Assembly (NCBI GenBank): GCA_949295395.1
Contig: CASFLB010000007.1
Coordinates: 1 to 23,356 of the forward strand
DNA from: an uncultured Pseudomonadota bacterium
GTDB taxonomy: Bacteria; Pseudomonadota; Alphaproteobacteria; RF32; CAG-239
Length of the DNA stretch: 23,356 bases
Direction of reading: 5' to 3'
In this document: piece by piece, positions 13,200-21,639 of the stretch
Position numbering within the stretch: the stretch's first letter is position 1
Layout of the letters: every line of letters starts with the position of its first letter
The notes under the pieces: model-generated
The model's input: the letters and a program-made list of their open reading frames with translations, nothing else
Told to the model about the DNA's origin: nothing
The model's database searches: none
Program-made: the position numbers and the translations under genes

Positions 13200-14591
13200 T
13201 TAGAACTTACGCGCCGGAAGTCGTTTCTTCCAGTTTTGTTCAATTTGCTCTAGCGAGCGCCCCTTGGTTTCGGGAATGTAATAATAAGTATAGAACAAGC
13301 TGAAGATTCCGACGAATCCAAAAATCCAGAAGGTATAAGCTTCACCAATCGTTTCAAGCAATGTCGGGAATATCAACGCAACAATAAAGTTAAATGCGAA
13401 GTTTGACATTGTGGCAATGCTCATAGCTGTTCCTCTTATCTTTAAGGGCATGATTTCGGAAATAAGAATCCATGCAATCGGACCTAAAGAAAAGGCGAAG
13501 CAAGCAATAAAGGTGACGATACTGCCGACTGAAACCCATTTTAGGTCAAGACCAAGTGTGTTTTTGAAATAAAATGAGGCACCGAGAGCGAACAGGCTGA
13601 CGGTCATGCCACTTAATCCTGCGTAAAGCAAAGGTTTGCGGCCGACTTTGTCGGTGAAGAAAATGGCGACAAAGGTCATGGCAAAATTTACAAAGCCAAC
13701 ACCGATTGTGGCGTATAAAGCGCCAATTGTATCGGTAAAGCCGGCGGCTTTGAAAATTGTGGCGGTATAATAGATTATGGTATTAATACCGGTGCAGATT
13801 TGGATAAACATGATGATAATACCGACGCTGACCGGCATAAGCATCCAGCTTTCAAAGACTTTTTTCTTCTTTTGGCTGGTCTTAACGGCCTTAGGCAAGG
13901 TAGATTTAATTTCTTCAATATGTTTGTCGGCATCTTCGTCCGGTTCAATCTTTTGGAAGATTTCTTTAGCCTCGTTTTCACGTTTTTTGCTGATTAACCA
14001 ACGCGGCGTATCGCCCAAGAAACTAATGCCGATTAAAAGGATGAGGGCCGGGATTAAGCCTGCACCGAGCATCCAGCGCCAGTTGTATTCGCTTAAGGCA
14101 AAAATGCGGTTAATCAAGTATGAAAATAAAATGCCGGCGGTAATTGCCAACTGATAAAGCGAAACCAGCATACCGCGAACTTTTTGCGGTGATAATTCCG
14201 ATAAATAAAGCGGAATAACAAAATTGACCATACCAATGGCTAAGCCGAGAATCATGCGTCCGGCAATTAACCATGAAACACTGGTTGCAAAACCGCATAA
14301 AACTGAGCCAATAGCAAAAATTGTTCCGGTTGCGATAATGACTTTTTTGCGTCCATAGACATCGGCTAAAACACCGTTGACGGCGGCGCCAACGACAGCG
14401 CCAACCAAAGCCGAAGATACAACCCATCCTTGTTCCAAGGTGGTTAACAGCCAGGTATCGTTAATAAATAATAGCGCTCCTGAGATGACACCAGTATCAA
14501 AACCAGACAGTAAACCTCCCAATGAGGCGACGCCGGCAATGACATAAAGTAAAAGATGTTTGATCCTTTTTTTAGGCGTGACTGCGTTCAT
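13200..14591 (-). CDS. MFS sugar:proton symporter (sugar porter family)
   Basis: This 463-residue transporter is predicted to have twelve membrane helices and resembles XylE/GalP-type symporters. Family signatures are GFDTGVISGALLF in helix 1, DVYGRKKV after helix 2, the long loop signature RGMLVSLYQLAITAGIL, PRWLISKKR before the central cytoplasmic loop, DKVGRKPLL after helix 8, and PETKGRSLEQIEQNW at the C-terminus. The substrate is probably a hexose or pentose but cannot be fixed from sequence. The start at 14591 has GGGGAG at good spacing. It stands alone on the minus strand. pgi elsewhere in the window could use imported glucose, though the two are not linked. Confidence 0.93.
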   Translation of the reverse strand: MNAVTPKKRIKHLLLYVIAGVASLGGLLSGFDTGVISGALLFINDTWLLTTLEQGWVVSSALVGAVVGAAVNGVLADVYGRKKVIIATGTIFAIGSVLCGFATSVSWLIAGRMILGLAIGMVNFVIPLYLSELSPQKVRGMLVSLYQLAITAGILFSYLINRIFALSEYNWRWMLGAGLIPALILLIGISFLGDTPRWLISKKRENEAKEIFQKIEPDEDADKHIEEIKSTLPKAVKTSQKKKKVFESWMLMPVSVGIIIMFIQICTGINTIIYYTATIFKAAGFTDTIGALYATIGVGFVNFAMTFVAIFFTDKVGRKPLLYAGLSGMTVSLFALGASFYFKNTLGLDLKWVSVGSIVTFIACFAFSLGPIAWILISEIMPLKIRGTAMSIATMSNFAFNFIVALIFPTLLETIGEAYTFWIFGFVGIFSLFYTYYYIPETKGRSLEQIEQNWKKRLPARKF

Positions 14592-14625
14592 TTTTTCTCC
14601 CCTAATGTTTTCTATGCTTTCTAAT

Positions 14626-14653
14626 ATAATATCGTATTTATCTTTAGCAACAA
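14626..14653 (-). promoter_or_regulatory. candidate promoter of the MFS transporter gene
   Basis: On the minus strand TTGTTG (complement of 14648-14653) and TATTAT (complement of 14626-14631) are separated by 16 bases, upstream of the ATG at 14591. This is a consensus match only. Confidence 0.4.
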
Positions 14654-14718
14654 AATATTTTTTTAATTAACCTTTTTCAAAGAAATTTGCGTTATCTATC
14701 TATAACAAGGAGTTTATT

Positions 14719-15996
14719 GTGAAAAGAGGGCGTTATTATACATCTTTGGTTGTTTTGGTTGGGCAAATGCTGGCGGCTTCTGCCGGTATGGCTCAAGATG
14801 TCTCTGTTCCTCAAGAGTATCAGCTTTGGCTCGCAAACTTGAAAAAGGAAATGATTGAAAAGGGAATTGCTCCACAGACCGTGGAAACGGTTTTTGCCCA
14901 AAATTATTATCATCCTAAACCCGAAGCTGTCGACATTGACCGAAAACAAATTGAGTTTGTTTTAACATCAACGGATTATCTTAATCGTATGTTATCAGCC
15001 AAAAAAGTGAAAGAAGGACAGCAAAAGTATCGGGAGCTTTATCCTTTATTTCATGATATGGAAAAAAAGTATGGCGTGCCGTTTGAGTTTATTGTCGCTT
15101 TTTGGGGAATGGAAAGCAATTATGGTAAACAGTTTGGTAATTTTAACGTGATTGAGGTCTTGACCCAGCTTAGTTATGATAAACGTCGGCCAATGTTCTT
15201 TCGAAATCAACTTTATCAAGCTTTGCTTATGATTGATAAATGGGGTGTCGATTATACAAAAATGGATGGGTCTTGGGCCGGTGCTATGGGGCATTTTCAG
15301 TTTATGCCTTCAACTTTTAATGCCTATGCTCTTGATTATAATGTTGACGGAAAAATTGATGTTTGGCACTCGTTTGAAGATGCTGCCGCTTCAGCTGCTA
15401 ATTATCTTTCAAAACTTGGGTGGAATGATAAAGAACCTTGGGGAATGGAGGTTAGTCTGCCTTGGAATTTTGATTATGCTCTTAGTGGGCGTAAGTTTGT
15501 TAAAACCGTTCGTGAGTGGCGTGATATCGGTGTTAAAACCGTTGATAATAAAAAACTTAAGCTTCCTTCCGATATGAAAGCCTCAATCATTGTGCCTGAA
15601 GGCAAAAAAGGTCGGGCTTATTTGGTGGGAGAAAATTTTAATCATATCTTGTCTTGGAATCGTTCCGAAAATTATGCTTTGGCTGTCAGCATGCTTTCCG
15701 ATTATATAAAAAGCGGTCAAAAATGGTCGCCGTTAAAACAGCATCAGGCTTTACGTCTGAAAACAGATGATGTTATGAAAATTCAAGACTTTATTAATAA
15801 ACTTGGATGGTTTAAACTTGAGAAAGACGGTAAGCTCGGTTCTCAAACACGAGAAGCTATTAAGGAAGTTCAGAAAAAAGCAAATATGCCGCAAGACGGC
15901 TATCCCGATTATCAGCTGTTGCAAAAGATTAATAAGTATAATCCTGAAATCGGATTTGCTATTCCTGTTCCTGTCCCAAAAGTGCAAAAAAAATAA
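14719..15996 (+). CDS. MltB-type lytic transglycosylase with peptidoglycan-binding domain
   Basis: This 425-residue periplasmic enzyme cuts the glycan strand of peptidoglycan. A signal peptide (about 1-25, ending SAGMAQ) has no lipobox cysteine, so the protein is soluble, unlike E. coli MltB. The SLT_2 domain spans about 30-330. The catalytic glutamate is Glu132 in FWGMESNYGKQFG, and WAGAMGHFQFMPSTF and NYLSKLGW are also characteristic. A C-terminal PG_binding_1 domain (about 350-415) contains GKLGSQTREAIKEVQ. Translation probably begins at the GTG at 14719 with AAGGAG before it. It opens a long plus-strand run of envelope and replication genes, with rlpA 93 bases downstream. Confidence 0.93.
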   Translation: MKRGRYYTSLVVLVGQMLAASAGMAQDVSVPQEYQLWLANLKKEMIEKGIAPQTVETVFAQNYYHPKPEAVDIDRKQIEFVLTSTDYLNRMLSAKKVKEGQQKYRELYPLFHDMEKKYGVPFEFIVAFWGMESNYGKQFGNFNVIEVLTQLSYDKRRPMFFRNQLYQALLMIDKWGVDYTKMDGSWAGAMGHFQFMPSTFNAYALDYNVDGKIDVWHSFEDAAASAANYLSKLGWNDKEPWGMEVSLPWNFDYALSGRKFVKTVREWRDIGVKTVDNKKLKLPSDMKASIIVPEGKKGRAYLVGENFNHILSWNRSENYALAVSMLSDYIKSGQKWSPLKQHQALRLKTDDVMKIQDFINKLGWFKLEKDGKLGSQTREAIKEVQKKANMPQDGYPDYQLLQKINKYNPEIGFAIPVPVPKVQKK

Positions 15997-16089
15997 TTGT
16001 AAAACGTGAAAACGCTCTTTACGAATGACGAAAAACAGTCTAAGTTAAAGAAAATTTGTTTTGGCTTTTTTTATATTGTAGGTGCTTTG

Positions 16090-17049
16090 ATGAGATTTGT
16101 ATCTTCTAGATTTTTGTGTCTTTGTCTTTTAGCTGCTTTGTCTGCTTGTTCTTCTCCTAAAGAAGTGGATTTGCGTGCTTCTCCATATACACAGGCGGCA
16201 ACTATTCGTGATAATGGAGGAACCTATAAGGTCGGTAATGCTTATCAGATTATGGGACAATGGTATTATCCTGAAGAAAATTATAATTATTCCGAAGAAG
16301 GTACAGCATCATGGTATGGTGATGATTTTCACGCCAAAACGACCGCTAATGGTGAAGAATATGATATGAATTCTTTAACAGCAGCTCATCGGACCTTGCC
16401 TTTGCCTTCTATCGTTCGGGTGACAAATTTAGAAAACGGTCGTTCTCTTGTTTTACGCGTGAATGATCGAGGCCCTTATGCCAAAAACAGAATTATTGAT
16501 GTCTCAAAACGTGCTGCCGAACTCTTAGGCTTTAAAACAAAAGGCACGGCTAAAGTTCGTGTCGAGATTTTACCAAAAGAAAGTTTGGCTTTGAAACAGG
16601 CTTTGTTGGAGCAGGATTTTGAGCCAAACTATGGTTTATATAGTGCTCGTGATGAAAGTTTTTCTTCCGAAGTTCCTCCTCCGGCAGATACGAATCCCGA
16701 ATATCTTGATCGAAATGTGTTAGTAGGAGCCGGCGCGACGGTTCCTCAAACGACTTCGGCTCCTAAAGTAGTTACGAATGTTTCTTCAACAGCTTCAAAG
16801 CCTCATGTTGCTGCGGGCGGAAAGAAATTTTATGTTCAGGCCGGTGCTTTTTCAAAACAAGCCTCGGCGTTAAGTCTTTCTAAACGTCTTGCAAGTTTTG
16901 GAGAGGTGCAGACAACGGCTGCCAATATTAACGGATCTACTTTTTATCGTGTACGCTTAGGCCCGTATAACGCTCAAGATGAAGCCCTGCGCGCGGCTAA
17001 TAAGCTCAATGATTATGGATTTAATGATACAAGAATTGTTAAGGACTAA
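16090..17049 (+). CDS. rlpA: septal ring lytic transglycosylase RlpA (lipoprotein)
   Basis: This 319-residue outer-membrane lipoprotein cleaves glycan strands lacking stem peptides at the division site. The lipobox LSAC places lipidation at Cys20. The double-psi beta-barrel domain (about 70-160) starts GTASWYGDDFHAKTTANGE. Asp92, His100 (AAHRTLP) and Asp126 (NDRGPY) have exactly the spacing of the catalytic residues of Pseudomonas RlpA. A proline/threonine-rich linker leads to a C-terminal SPOR domain (about 243-318, KFYVQAGAFSKQ...), which binds denuded septal glycan. The ATG at 16090 was preferred over an in-frame GTG at 16006 because it has AGGTG upstream and puts the signal peptide at the N-terminus. 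Confidence 0.93.
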   Translation: MRFVSSRFLCLCLLAALSACSSPKEVDLRASPYTQAATIRDNGGTYKVGNAYQIMGQWYYPEENYNYSEEGTASWYGDDFHAKTTANGEEYDMNSLTAAHRTLPLPSIVRVTNLENGRSLVLRVNDRGPYAKNRIIDVSKRAAELLGFKTKGTAKVRVEILPKESLALKQALLEQDFEPNYGLYSARDESFSSEVPPPADTNPEYLDRNVLVGAGATVPQTTSAPKVVTNVSSTASKPHVAAGGKKFYVQAGAFSKQASALSLSKRLASFGEVQTTAANINGSTFYRVRLGPYNAQDEALRAANKLNDYGFNDTRIVKD

Positions 17050-18213
17050 ATGGTGGTGACTATGACTTTTAAATCTTCTCTTTTTATTGGCTTGGCTTTT
17101 GGTGCTTTATGCTTTTCGTCTTTTGAGGCTCAGGCTATTGAGACCAAAGCTCGTACGGCTATTTTAATGGACTATACAACCGGACAATATCTTTATACAA
17201 AAGATCATAAGCGCATGGTTCCGCCGGCTTCTATGAGCAAATTAATGACCATCTATATGATTTTTGATAAGCTTAAAGATGGATCTTTGTCGCTTGAAGA
17301 TACTTTTACGGTTAGTGAAAATGCTTGGCGTAAAGGTGGAGCCGCTAGTGGTGGTTCAACGATGTTTTTGAAAATCGGTCAAAAGGTGCGTGTGGAAGAT
17401 CTTATTAAAGGAATTCTTATTCAGTCTGGTAATGATGCTTGTATCGTTGCGGCTGAAAATATTGCCGGTTCGGAAGAAGATTTTGCTCAACAAATGAATG
17501 TTAAAGCTCATCAAATGGGGTTACATAACAGTTCTTTTGCTAATTCAACCGGTTTGCCTGACCCTGATCAAAAAATGTCAATGGAAGATTTGGCTCTTTT
17601 AGCTAAAGCGATTATTCATGATTTTCCTGAATTTTACCATATTTTTTCAGAAAAATATTTTACCTATAATGGTATCAAACAAGGAAACAGAAATCCTCTT
17701 CTTTATTCGATGCCTAATGCCGATGGTATGAAAACCGGACATACGGAGGAGGCCGGCTTTAGCTTAACGGCAACGGCCAAACGAGGAGACCGTCGATTGA
17801 TTGAAGTTATGGGCGGCATGAAGAGCAATAAAGAACGCTCGGAAGAAGCCGAAAAGCTTATGACATGGGGTTTTAGAGAATTTGATAATTTTAAAATTCT
17901 TAATCAGAATCAAGTTATTACCGAGGTTCCTGTTTGGTTCGGTACGGATAAAACCGTTGCCGTAGAGGTTGATGAAGATGTTGTTCGGACTATTGCTCGA
18001 AATAAGGTTTTTGATACGAAAATGACCGCCGTTTACAGCTCTCCTGTGAAAGCTCCGATTAAAAAAGGTGATAAGTTAGGTGTTGTTCGTGTTGAAATTC
18101 CGGATTTTGATGCTTTTGAAGTTCCTCTTTTGGCAGTTAAAGATGTTCCGGAACTTGGATTCTTTGGGCGATTGAAGGAAAAAGTAAAATATATTCTTTT
18201 TGGAGCTGATTAA
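17050..18213 (+). CDS. dacA: D-alanyl-D-alanine carboxypeptidase (PBP5/6 type)
   Basis: This 387-residue penicillin-binding protein trims the terminal D-Ala from peptidoglycan pentapeptides in the periplasm. The signal peptide ends at about residue 29 (FEAQA). The three serine-DD-peptidase motifs are complete: SMSK (61-64), SGN (126-128) and KTG (228-230). A C-terminal PBP5-like beta domain follows (about 275-360), and the last stretch FFGRLKEKVKYILF is an amphipathic helix of the kind that anchors PBP5 to the inner membrane. The ATG at 17050 abuts the rlpA stop; a second ATG at 17062 is also possible. It overlaps tmk by one base. Placement next to rlpA and mltB gives a peptidoglycan-remodelling block. 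Confidence 0.95.
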   Translation: MVVTMTFKSSLFIGLAFGALCFSSFEAQAIETKARTAILMDYTTGQYLYTKDHKRMVPPASMSKLMTIYMIFDKLKDGSLSLEDTFTVSENAWRKGGAASGGSTMFLKIGQKVRVEDLIKGILIQSGNDACIVAAENIAGSEEDFAQQMNVKAHQMGLHNSSFANSTGLPDPDQKMSMEDLALLAKAIIHDFPEFYHIFSEKYFTYNGIKQGNRNPLLYSMPNADGMKTGHTEEAGFSLTATAKRGDRRLIEVMGGMKSNKERSEEAEKLMTWGFREFDNFKILNQNQVITEVPVWFGTDKTVAVEVDEDVVRTIARNKVFDTKMTAVYSSPVKAPIKKGDKLGVVRVEIPDFDAFEVPLLAVKDVPELGFFGRLKEKVKYILFGAD

Positions 18214-18956
18214 TGCCTTCTTTGAGTGGAAAAGTGGCAACTCCTGATGGTGTGGCCGAAAATAATAAAGAATTTCAGCTTGAGTTGTTTCCTGAATGTC
18301 GGAAGCCGGCTAAGAAGGCTTATTTCATAACATTTGAAGGTGGTGAAGGAACCGGAAAATCAACTCAAATTAAGCTTTTATCTGAGTATTTGCATTCTAT
18401 GCAGATTAATAATATTCAGACAAAAGAACCTGGAGGAACTGAAATCGGTCAAGAATTGCGTCGTTTGTTGGTTACCGGTGATAAAGATAAATTTGATGCT
18501 GTGGCTGAGGCTTTGCTCTATTATGCCGACCGAAGAATCCATCTTACAACAAAAGTTTGGCCAGCTCTTAATGAAGGAAATTGGGTTTTAAGCGATCGTT
18601 TTGCCGATTCAACCGTGGCTTATCAATATTATGGTTATGGTAAACGCGTCAGCCGAGAACTGCTTGATGATTTGTATAAGATTGCGGTTGGTGATTTTAA
18701 GCCTGATTTGACAATTGTTTTGGATTTGGACCCTAAAATCGGATTGGAGCGTTCCCTTAAAAAGTCGTTATCCATGGCCGTTAAAGAAACACGTCATGAG
18801 AGCAGGGCACTTGAGTTCCATAATAATTTGCGCAAAGGTTATCTTGAAATGGCTAAGCTTGAACCTGAGCGTTTTGTCGTCTTGAATGCCGATAAAAATA
18901 TAGAACAGCTCCATATTGATATTGTTCAAACCATCAAAGAGAGGTTTAAACTCTGA
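18213..18956 (+). CDS. tmk: thymidylate kinase with N-terminal extension
   Basis: This enzyme phosphorylates dTMP to dTDP for DNA synthesis. The kinase core starts near residue 36. The P-loop is FEGGEGTGKST (41-51), the DR-containing motif is LSDRFADSTVAYQ, and a LID-like region TRHESRALEFH follows. At 247 residues it exceeds the usual length of about 210 because of an N-terminal extension of some 34 residues that contains FQLELFPE. QLELF (22-26) fits the QL[SD]LF beta-clamp-binding pattern at four positions, with Glu for Ser/Asp. The start at 18213 shares one base with the dacA stop (TAATG) and has TGGAG upstream, so the extension is probably translated. holB follows directly, a standard alphaproteobacterial order. 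Confidence 0.94.
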   Translation: MPSLSGKVATPDGVAENNKEFQLELFPECRKPAKKAYFITFEGGEGTGKSTQIKLLSEYLHSMQINNIQTKEPGGTEIGQELRRLLVTGDKDKFDAVAEALLYYADRRIHLTTKVWPALNEGNWVLSDRFADSTVAYQYYGYGKRVSRELLDDLYKIAVGDFKPDLTIVLDLDPKIGLERSLKKSLSMAVKETRHESRALEFHNNLRKGYLEMAKLEPERFVVLNADKNIEQLHIDIVQTIKERFKL

Positions 18957-18957
18957 T

Positions 18958-20022
18958 ATGGAAAATAATGAAACTTTTCAGAGCGGTATCTTGCCACAGG
19001 AAAATAATATCCTGTTAGGGCACGAGTATGCTGAGAAAATTTTGTTAGATGCTTGGAAAAATAATTCGTTGCATAATTCTTGGCTGATTTCGGGGATTGA
19101 GGGTATTGGTAAAGCGACATTGGCTTACCGTTTTGCTCGTTTTCTTTTAGCGGCTGATGATACGAAAAAAGATAGTTATTCTTCTCTTAATGTTTCTGAA
19201 AGCTCAGAAGCTTTTAGGCTTGTGGCTCGAGATGCTCATCCTGATTTGAAAGTTTTGGCTCGGGACTATACCGAAACGGATCGAAAAAAAATTCTTAAGG
19301 CAATTAAAGACGGAGAACCCTTAGCTTCCGATGAATTATCGACTCTTAAAAAATCATCTTTTATTAAAGTTGATGATGTTCGCTTAATTAATGAATTTCT
19401 TTCCAAAAAGTCTTCTCATGACGGATGGCGCGTGGTTATTGTGGATAGTGTTGATGATATGAATTCGGCCAGCGCTAATGCTATCTTAAAAATTTTAGAA
19501 GAACCACCGCTTAAAACGATGATGATTTTGATTTCTCATAATCCTAGTCGTTTGTTGGCAACCATTAAGTCTCGTTGTTCAAAGTTGGATTTACGTCCTC
19601 TTGATGATTTGACTTTGGCGAGCTTGCTTCGTCGTTATCGTCCGGCTTTGGCTGAAACACAGGTTAAACAGTTGGTTTCGATTTGTTCCGGAAGTATCGG
19701 TAAAGCGATGATTTATGCGGATAATGATGCGCTTAGCCTTTACGCCAATCTATCGGCATTGGTTGCCTGTGGTGCGCAGTTTAAAATTGTTGATCTGTTG
19801 CGTTTTTGTGATGAAGCGTTAGAAAATGAAGAGCGCTTCTATTTGGTGCAAGAGCTTATTTTAAAGTGCTTGGCTGAAAAGCTTAAATCATCTTCTCAGC
19901 CGGAAAATGTGCTTGATGTTTGGGATAAAACGCTTAAAATGTTTGATAATATTGAGCGAATTAATATGGATAAAAAACAAACTCTTATTAATGTTCTTTA
20001 TAACTTGTGTAAATTGAATTAA
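18958..20022 (+). CDS. holB: DNA polymerase III subunit delta'
   Basis: This 354-residue AAA+ subunit of the clamp loader works with delta and DnaX to open the beta clamp. The Walker A-like sequence is GIEGIGKAT with Lys52. The SRC motif (Ser205-Arg206-Cys207 in IKSRCSKL) that contributes the arginine finger to the neighbouring DnaX subunit is intact. A Walker B-like VVIVDSVDDM segment lies between them. The four zinc-binding cysteines of E. coli delta' are absent; this region reads RLVARDAHPDLKVL, as I recall for alphaproteobacterial homologs. The start at 18958, one base after the tmk stop, replaces a longer open frame that would overlap tmk. Confidence 0.9.
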   Translation: MENNETFQSGILPQENNILLGHEYAEKILLDAWKNNSLHNSWLISGIEGIGKATLAYRFARFLLAADDTKKDSYSSLNVSESSEAFRLVARDAHPDLKVLARDYTETDRKKILKAIKDGEPLASDELSTLKKSSFIKVDDVRLINEFLSKKSSHDGWRVVIVDSVDDMNSASANAILKILEEPPLKTMMILISHNPSRLLATIKSRCSKLDLRPLDDLTLASLLRRYRPALAETQVKQLVSICSGSIGKAMIYADNDALSLYANLSALVACGAQFKIVDLLRFCDEALENEERFYLVQELILKCLAEKLKSSSQPENVLDVWDKTLKMFDNIERINMDKKQTLINVLYNLCKLN

Positions 20023-20031
20023 GGATTCGTT

Positions 20032-20829
20032 ATGTTAGTTGACAGCCATTGTCATTTAGATTTTAATGATTTTGATGATGATTTTGATGAAATGATTCTG
20101 CGGGCAAAAGAAAACGGTGTTACCGCAATGCTCGATGCCGGAAATAATATTGATGCCCTTGATAACCAACTGAAATTGGCTGAAAAATATCCGTTTATTT
20201 ATACGGCCGTTGGTGTGCATCCCCATAATGCCGCGGAATATCCTCATATTAAGGCGGAAGATTTTATTGCAAAAACAAATCATAAAAAAATTGTGGCTAT
20301 TGGCGAATGTGGGCTTGATTATTATTATGATTATAGTCCTAAGGAAGATCAGTTTCGTGTTTTGAAAGAGCAGGTTATTGCTTCTCAAGAGACAGGTCTG
20401 CCTTTGATTGTTCATAATCGTGATTCAGATGATGATATGATTGAGATTTTATCAAAAGCATATGTTCAAAAGCCTTTTGGCGGTGTTATTCATTGTTTCT
20501 CGTCTTCGCAGAAATTGGCTGATTTTGCTTTGGAAATCGGGTTTTATCTCTCGGCATCCGGTATTATTACCTTTAACAAGTCTAATGATATTCGCGATAT
20601 TTTTGCTAAGGTGCCTCTAGAGCGTCTTTTGGTTGAGACTGATGCACCTTATCTTTCTCCAGTGCCAATGCGAGGCCGGCGTAATGAATCATCTTTTGTT
20701 GTGCATACAGCTGAAAAATTGGCGCAAATTAAAGATATTTCTTTTGAAAAACTGGCACAGATAACTTCGGATAATTTTTACAAACTCTTTCGTAAAGCCA
20801 GCGATAAAGGGAGATACGATTTTAAATGA
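20032..20829 (+). CDS. tatD: TatD family metal-dependent DNase
   Basis: This 265-residue TIM-barrel hydrolase of the amidohydrolase superfamily is linked in other bacteria to 3'-5' DNA exonuclease activity and DNA quality control. All metal ligands are present: His6 and His8 (DSHCHLD), Glu92 (IGECGLDY), His128 (IVHNRD), His154 (IHCFSS) and Asp204 (ETDAPYL). The C-terminal RGRRNESSFV is also typical. It starts nine bases after holB, and its stop overlaps the next start by four bases (ATGA). The holB-tatD-MBL order is common in Alphaproteobacteria; metG, sometimes found between holB and tatD, is absent here. Confidence 0.94.
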   Translation: MLVDSHCHLDFNDFDDDFDEMILRAKENGVTAMLDAGNNIDALDNQLKLAEKYPFIYTAVGVHPHNAAEYPHIKAEDFIAKTNHKKIVAIGECGLDYYYDYSPKEDQFRVLKEQVIASQETGLPLIVHNRDSDDDMIEILSKAYVQKPFGGVIHCFSSSQKLADFALEIGFYLSASGIITFNKSNDIRDIFAKVPLERLLVETDAPYLSPVPMRGRRNESSFVVHTAEKLAQIKDISFEKLAQITSDNFYKLFRKASDKGRYDFK

Positions 20830-21614
20830 GCGGAAAGGTAATTATTCTTGGCGCCGGTGCCGCGCCCGGTGTGCCGTCTTTATGCTTAGGGTGGGGACAT
20901 TGTAATCCTCATAATCCTAAAAATTTTCGCTTGAGAACTTCAACCTATGTCAATATTGATGGCGTGCGGATTTTGATTGATACCTGTCCGAATATTCGTG
21001 AACAGTTAATCACACATAATATAAAAGCGCTCGATGCTGTTTTGTATACCCATGCTCATGCTGATCATGTTCATGGTATTGACGATATGAGGGAAATAAA
21101 CCGAATTTCAGGGACAAGTCTTAATATTTATGGCGGAACAAAGACAATCTCTTATATTAAGCATAATTTCAGTTATTTGATTTCAAAGCCCAATCAGGTT
21201 AAAAATGTTATTCAAAAGCCAAGTTTGATTCCGAATAAGGTTAAAGGCAATCAGCCTTTTTATATTAAAGGTGTAAAGGTTACGCCTATTAAGCTTTTAC
21301 AACATTGTCCCGAATGTTTGGGATATGTTTTTAATGACGGCGACTATGTTCATATTGCTGATTTTAAACGTTTGGCCGATAGTGCGTATAAAATGATTAA
21401 ACGCCGGCCGAGGCTCTTGGTTTTGCCTCTTACAACACCTATGGGACAGATTCAGCATGCCGGTCTTGATGAGGTGCGAGATTGTCTTGCTAAAATAAGG
21501 CCTGAAAAAGCTGTGATTAATCATATGGCTTCTGAGTGTGACTATGATGAAATTAATGAGGCTACGGCTGAAAATGTGGTACCAGCCTATGATGGAATGA
21601 CGATTGAATTTTAA
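20826..21614 (+). CDS. PhnP-like metallo-beta-lactamase-fold hydrolase
   Basis: This 262-residue MBL-fold protein probably acts as a phosphodiesterase. The dinuclear metal motif THAHADHVHGIDD (HxHxDH) is intact. Further ligands are probably in LLQHCPECLGY and HIADFK, and the C-terminal INHM is conserved. In PhnP itself a Cys-rich loop near the N-terminus (CDCPVC-like) binds a structural zinc. Here the loop reads LCLGWGHCNPHNPKN, with fewer cysteines and added His residues, and a CPEC pair appears later. It is translationally coupled to tatD through a four-base overlap. The substrate is unknown; the recurrent tatD-MBL pairing suggests nucleic-acid or nucleotide turnover. Confidence 0.88.
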   Translation: MSGKVIILGAGAAPGVPSLCLGWGHCNPHNPKNFRLRTSTYVNIDGVRILIDTCPNIREQLITHNIKALDAVLYTHAHADHVHGIDDMREINRISGTSLNIYGGTKTISYIKHNFSYLISKPNQVKNVIQKPSLIPNKVKGNQPFYIKGVKVTPIKLLQHCPECLGYVFNDGDYVHIADFKRLADSAYKMIKRRPRLLVLPLTTPMGQIQHAGLDEVRDCLAKIRPEKAVINHMASECDYDEINEATAENVVPAYDGMTIEF

Positions 21615-21639
21615 TAATTTATGTTTATGAGGTGAAAAA

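Noticed and set aside
13777..14154. Plus-strand open frame of 125 residues opposite the MFS gene
   Set aside because: It is antisense to conserved transporter helices; its hydrophobic look follows from the opposite-strand codons.
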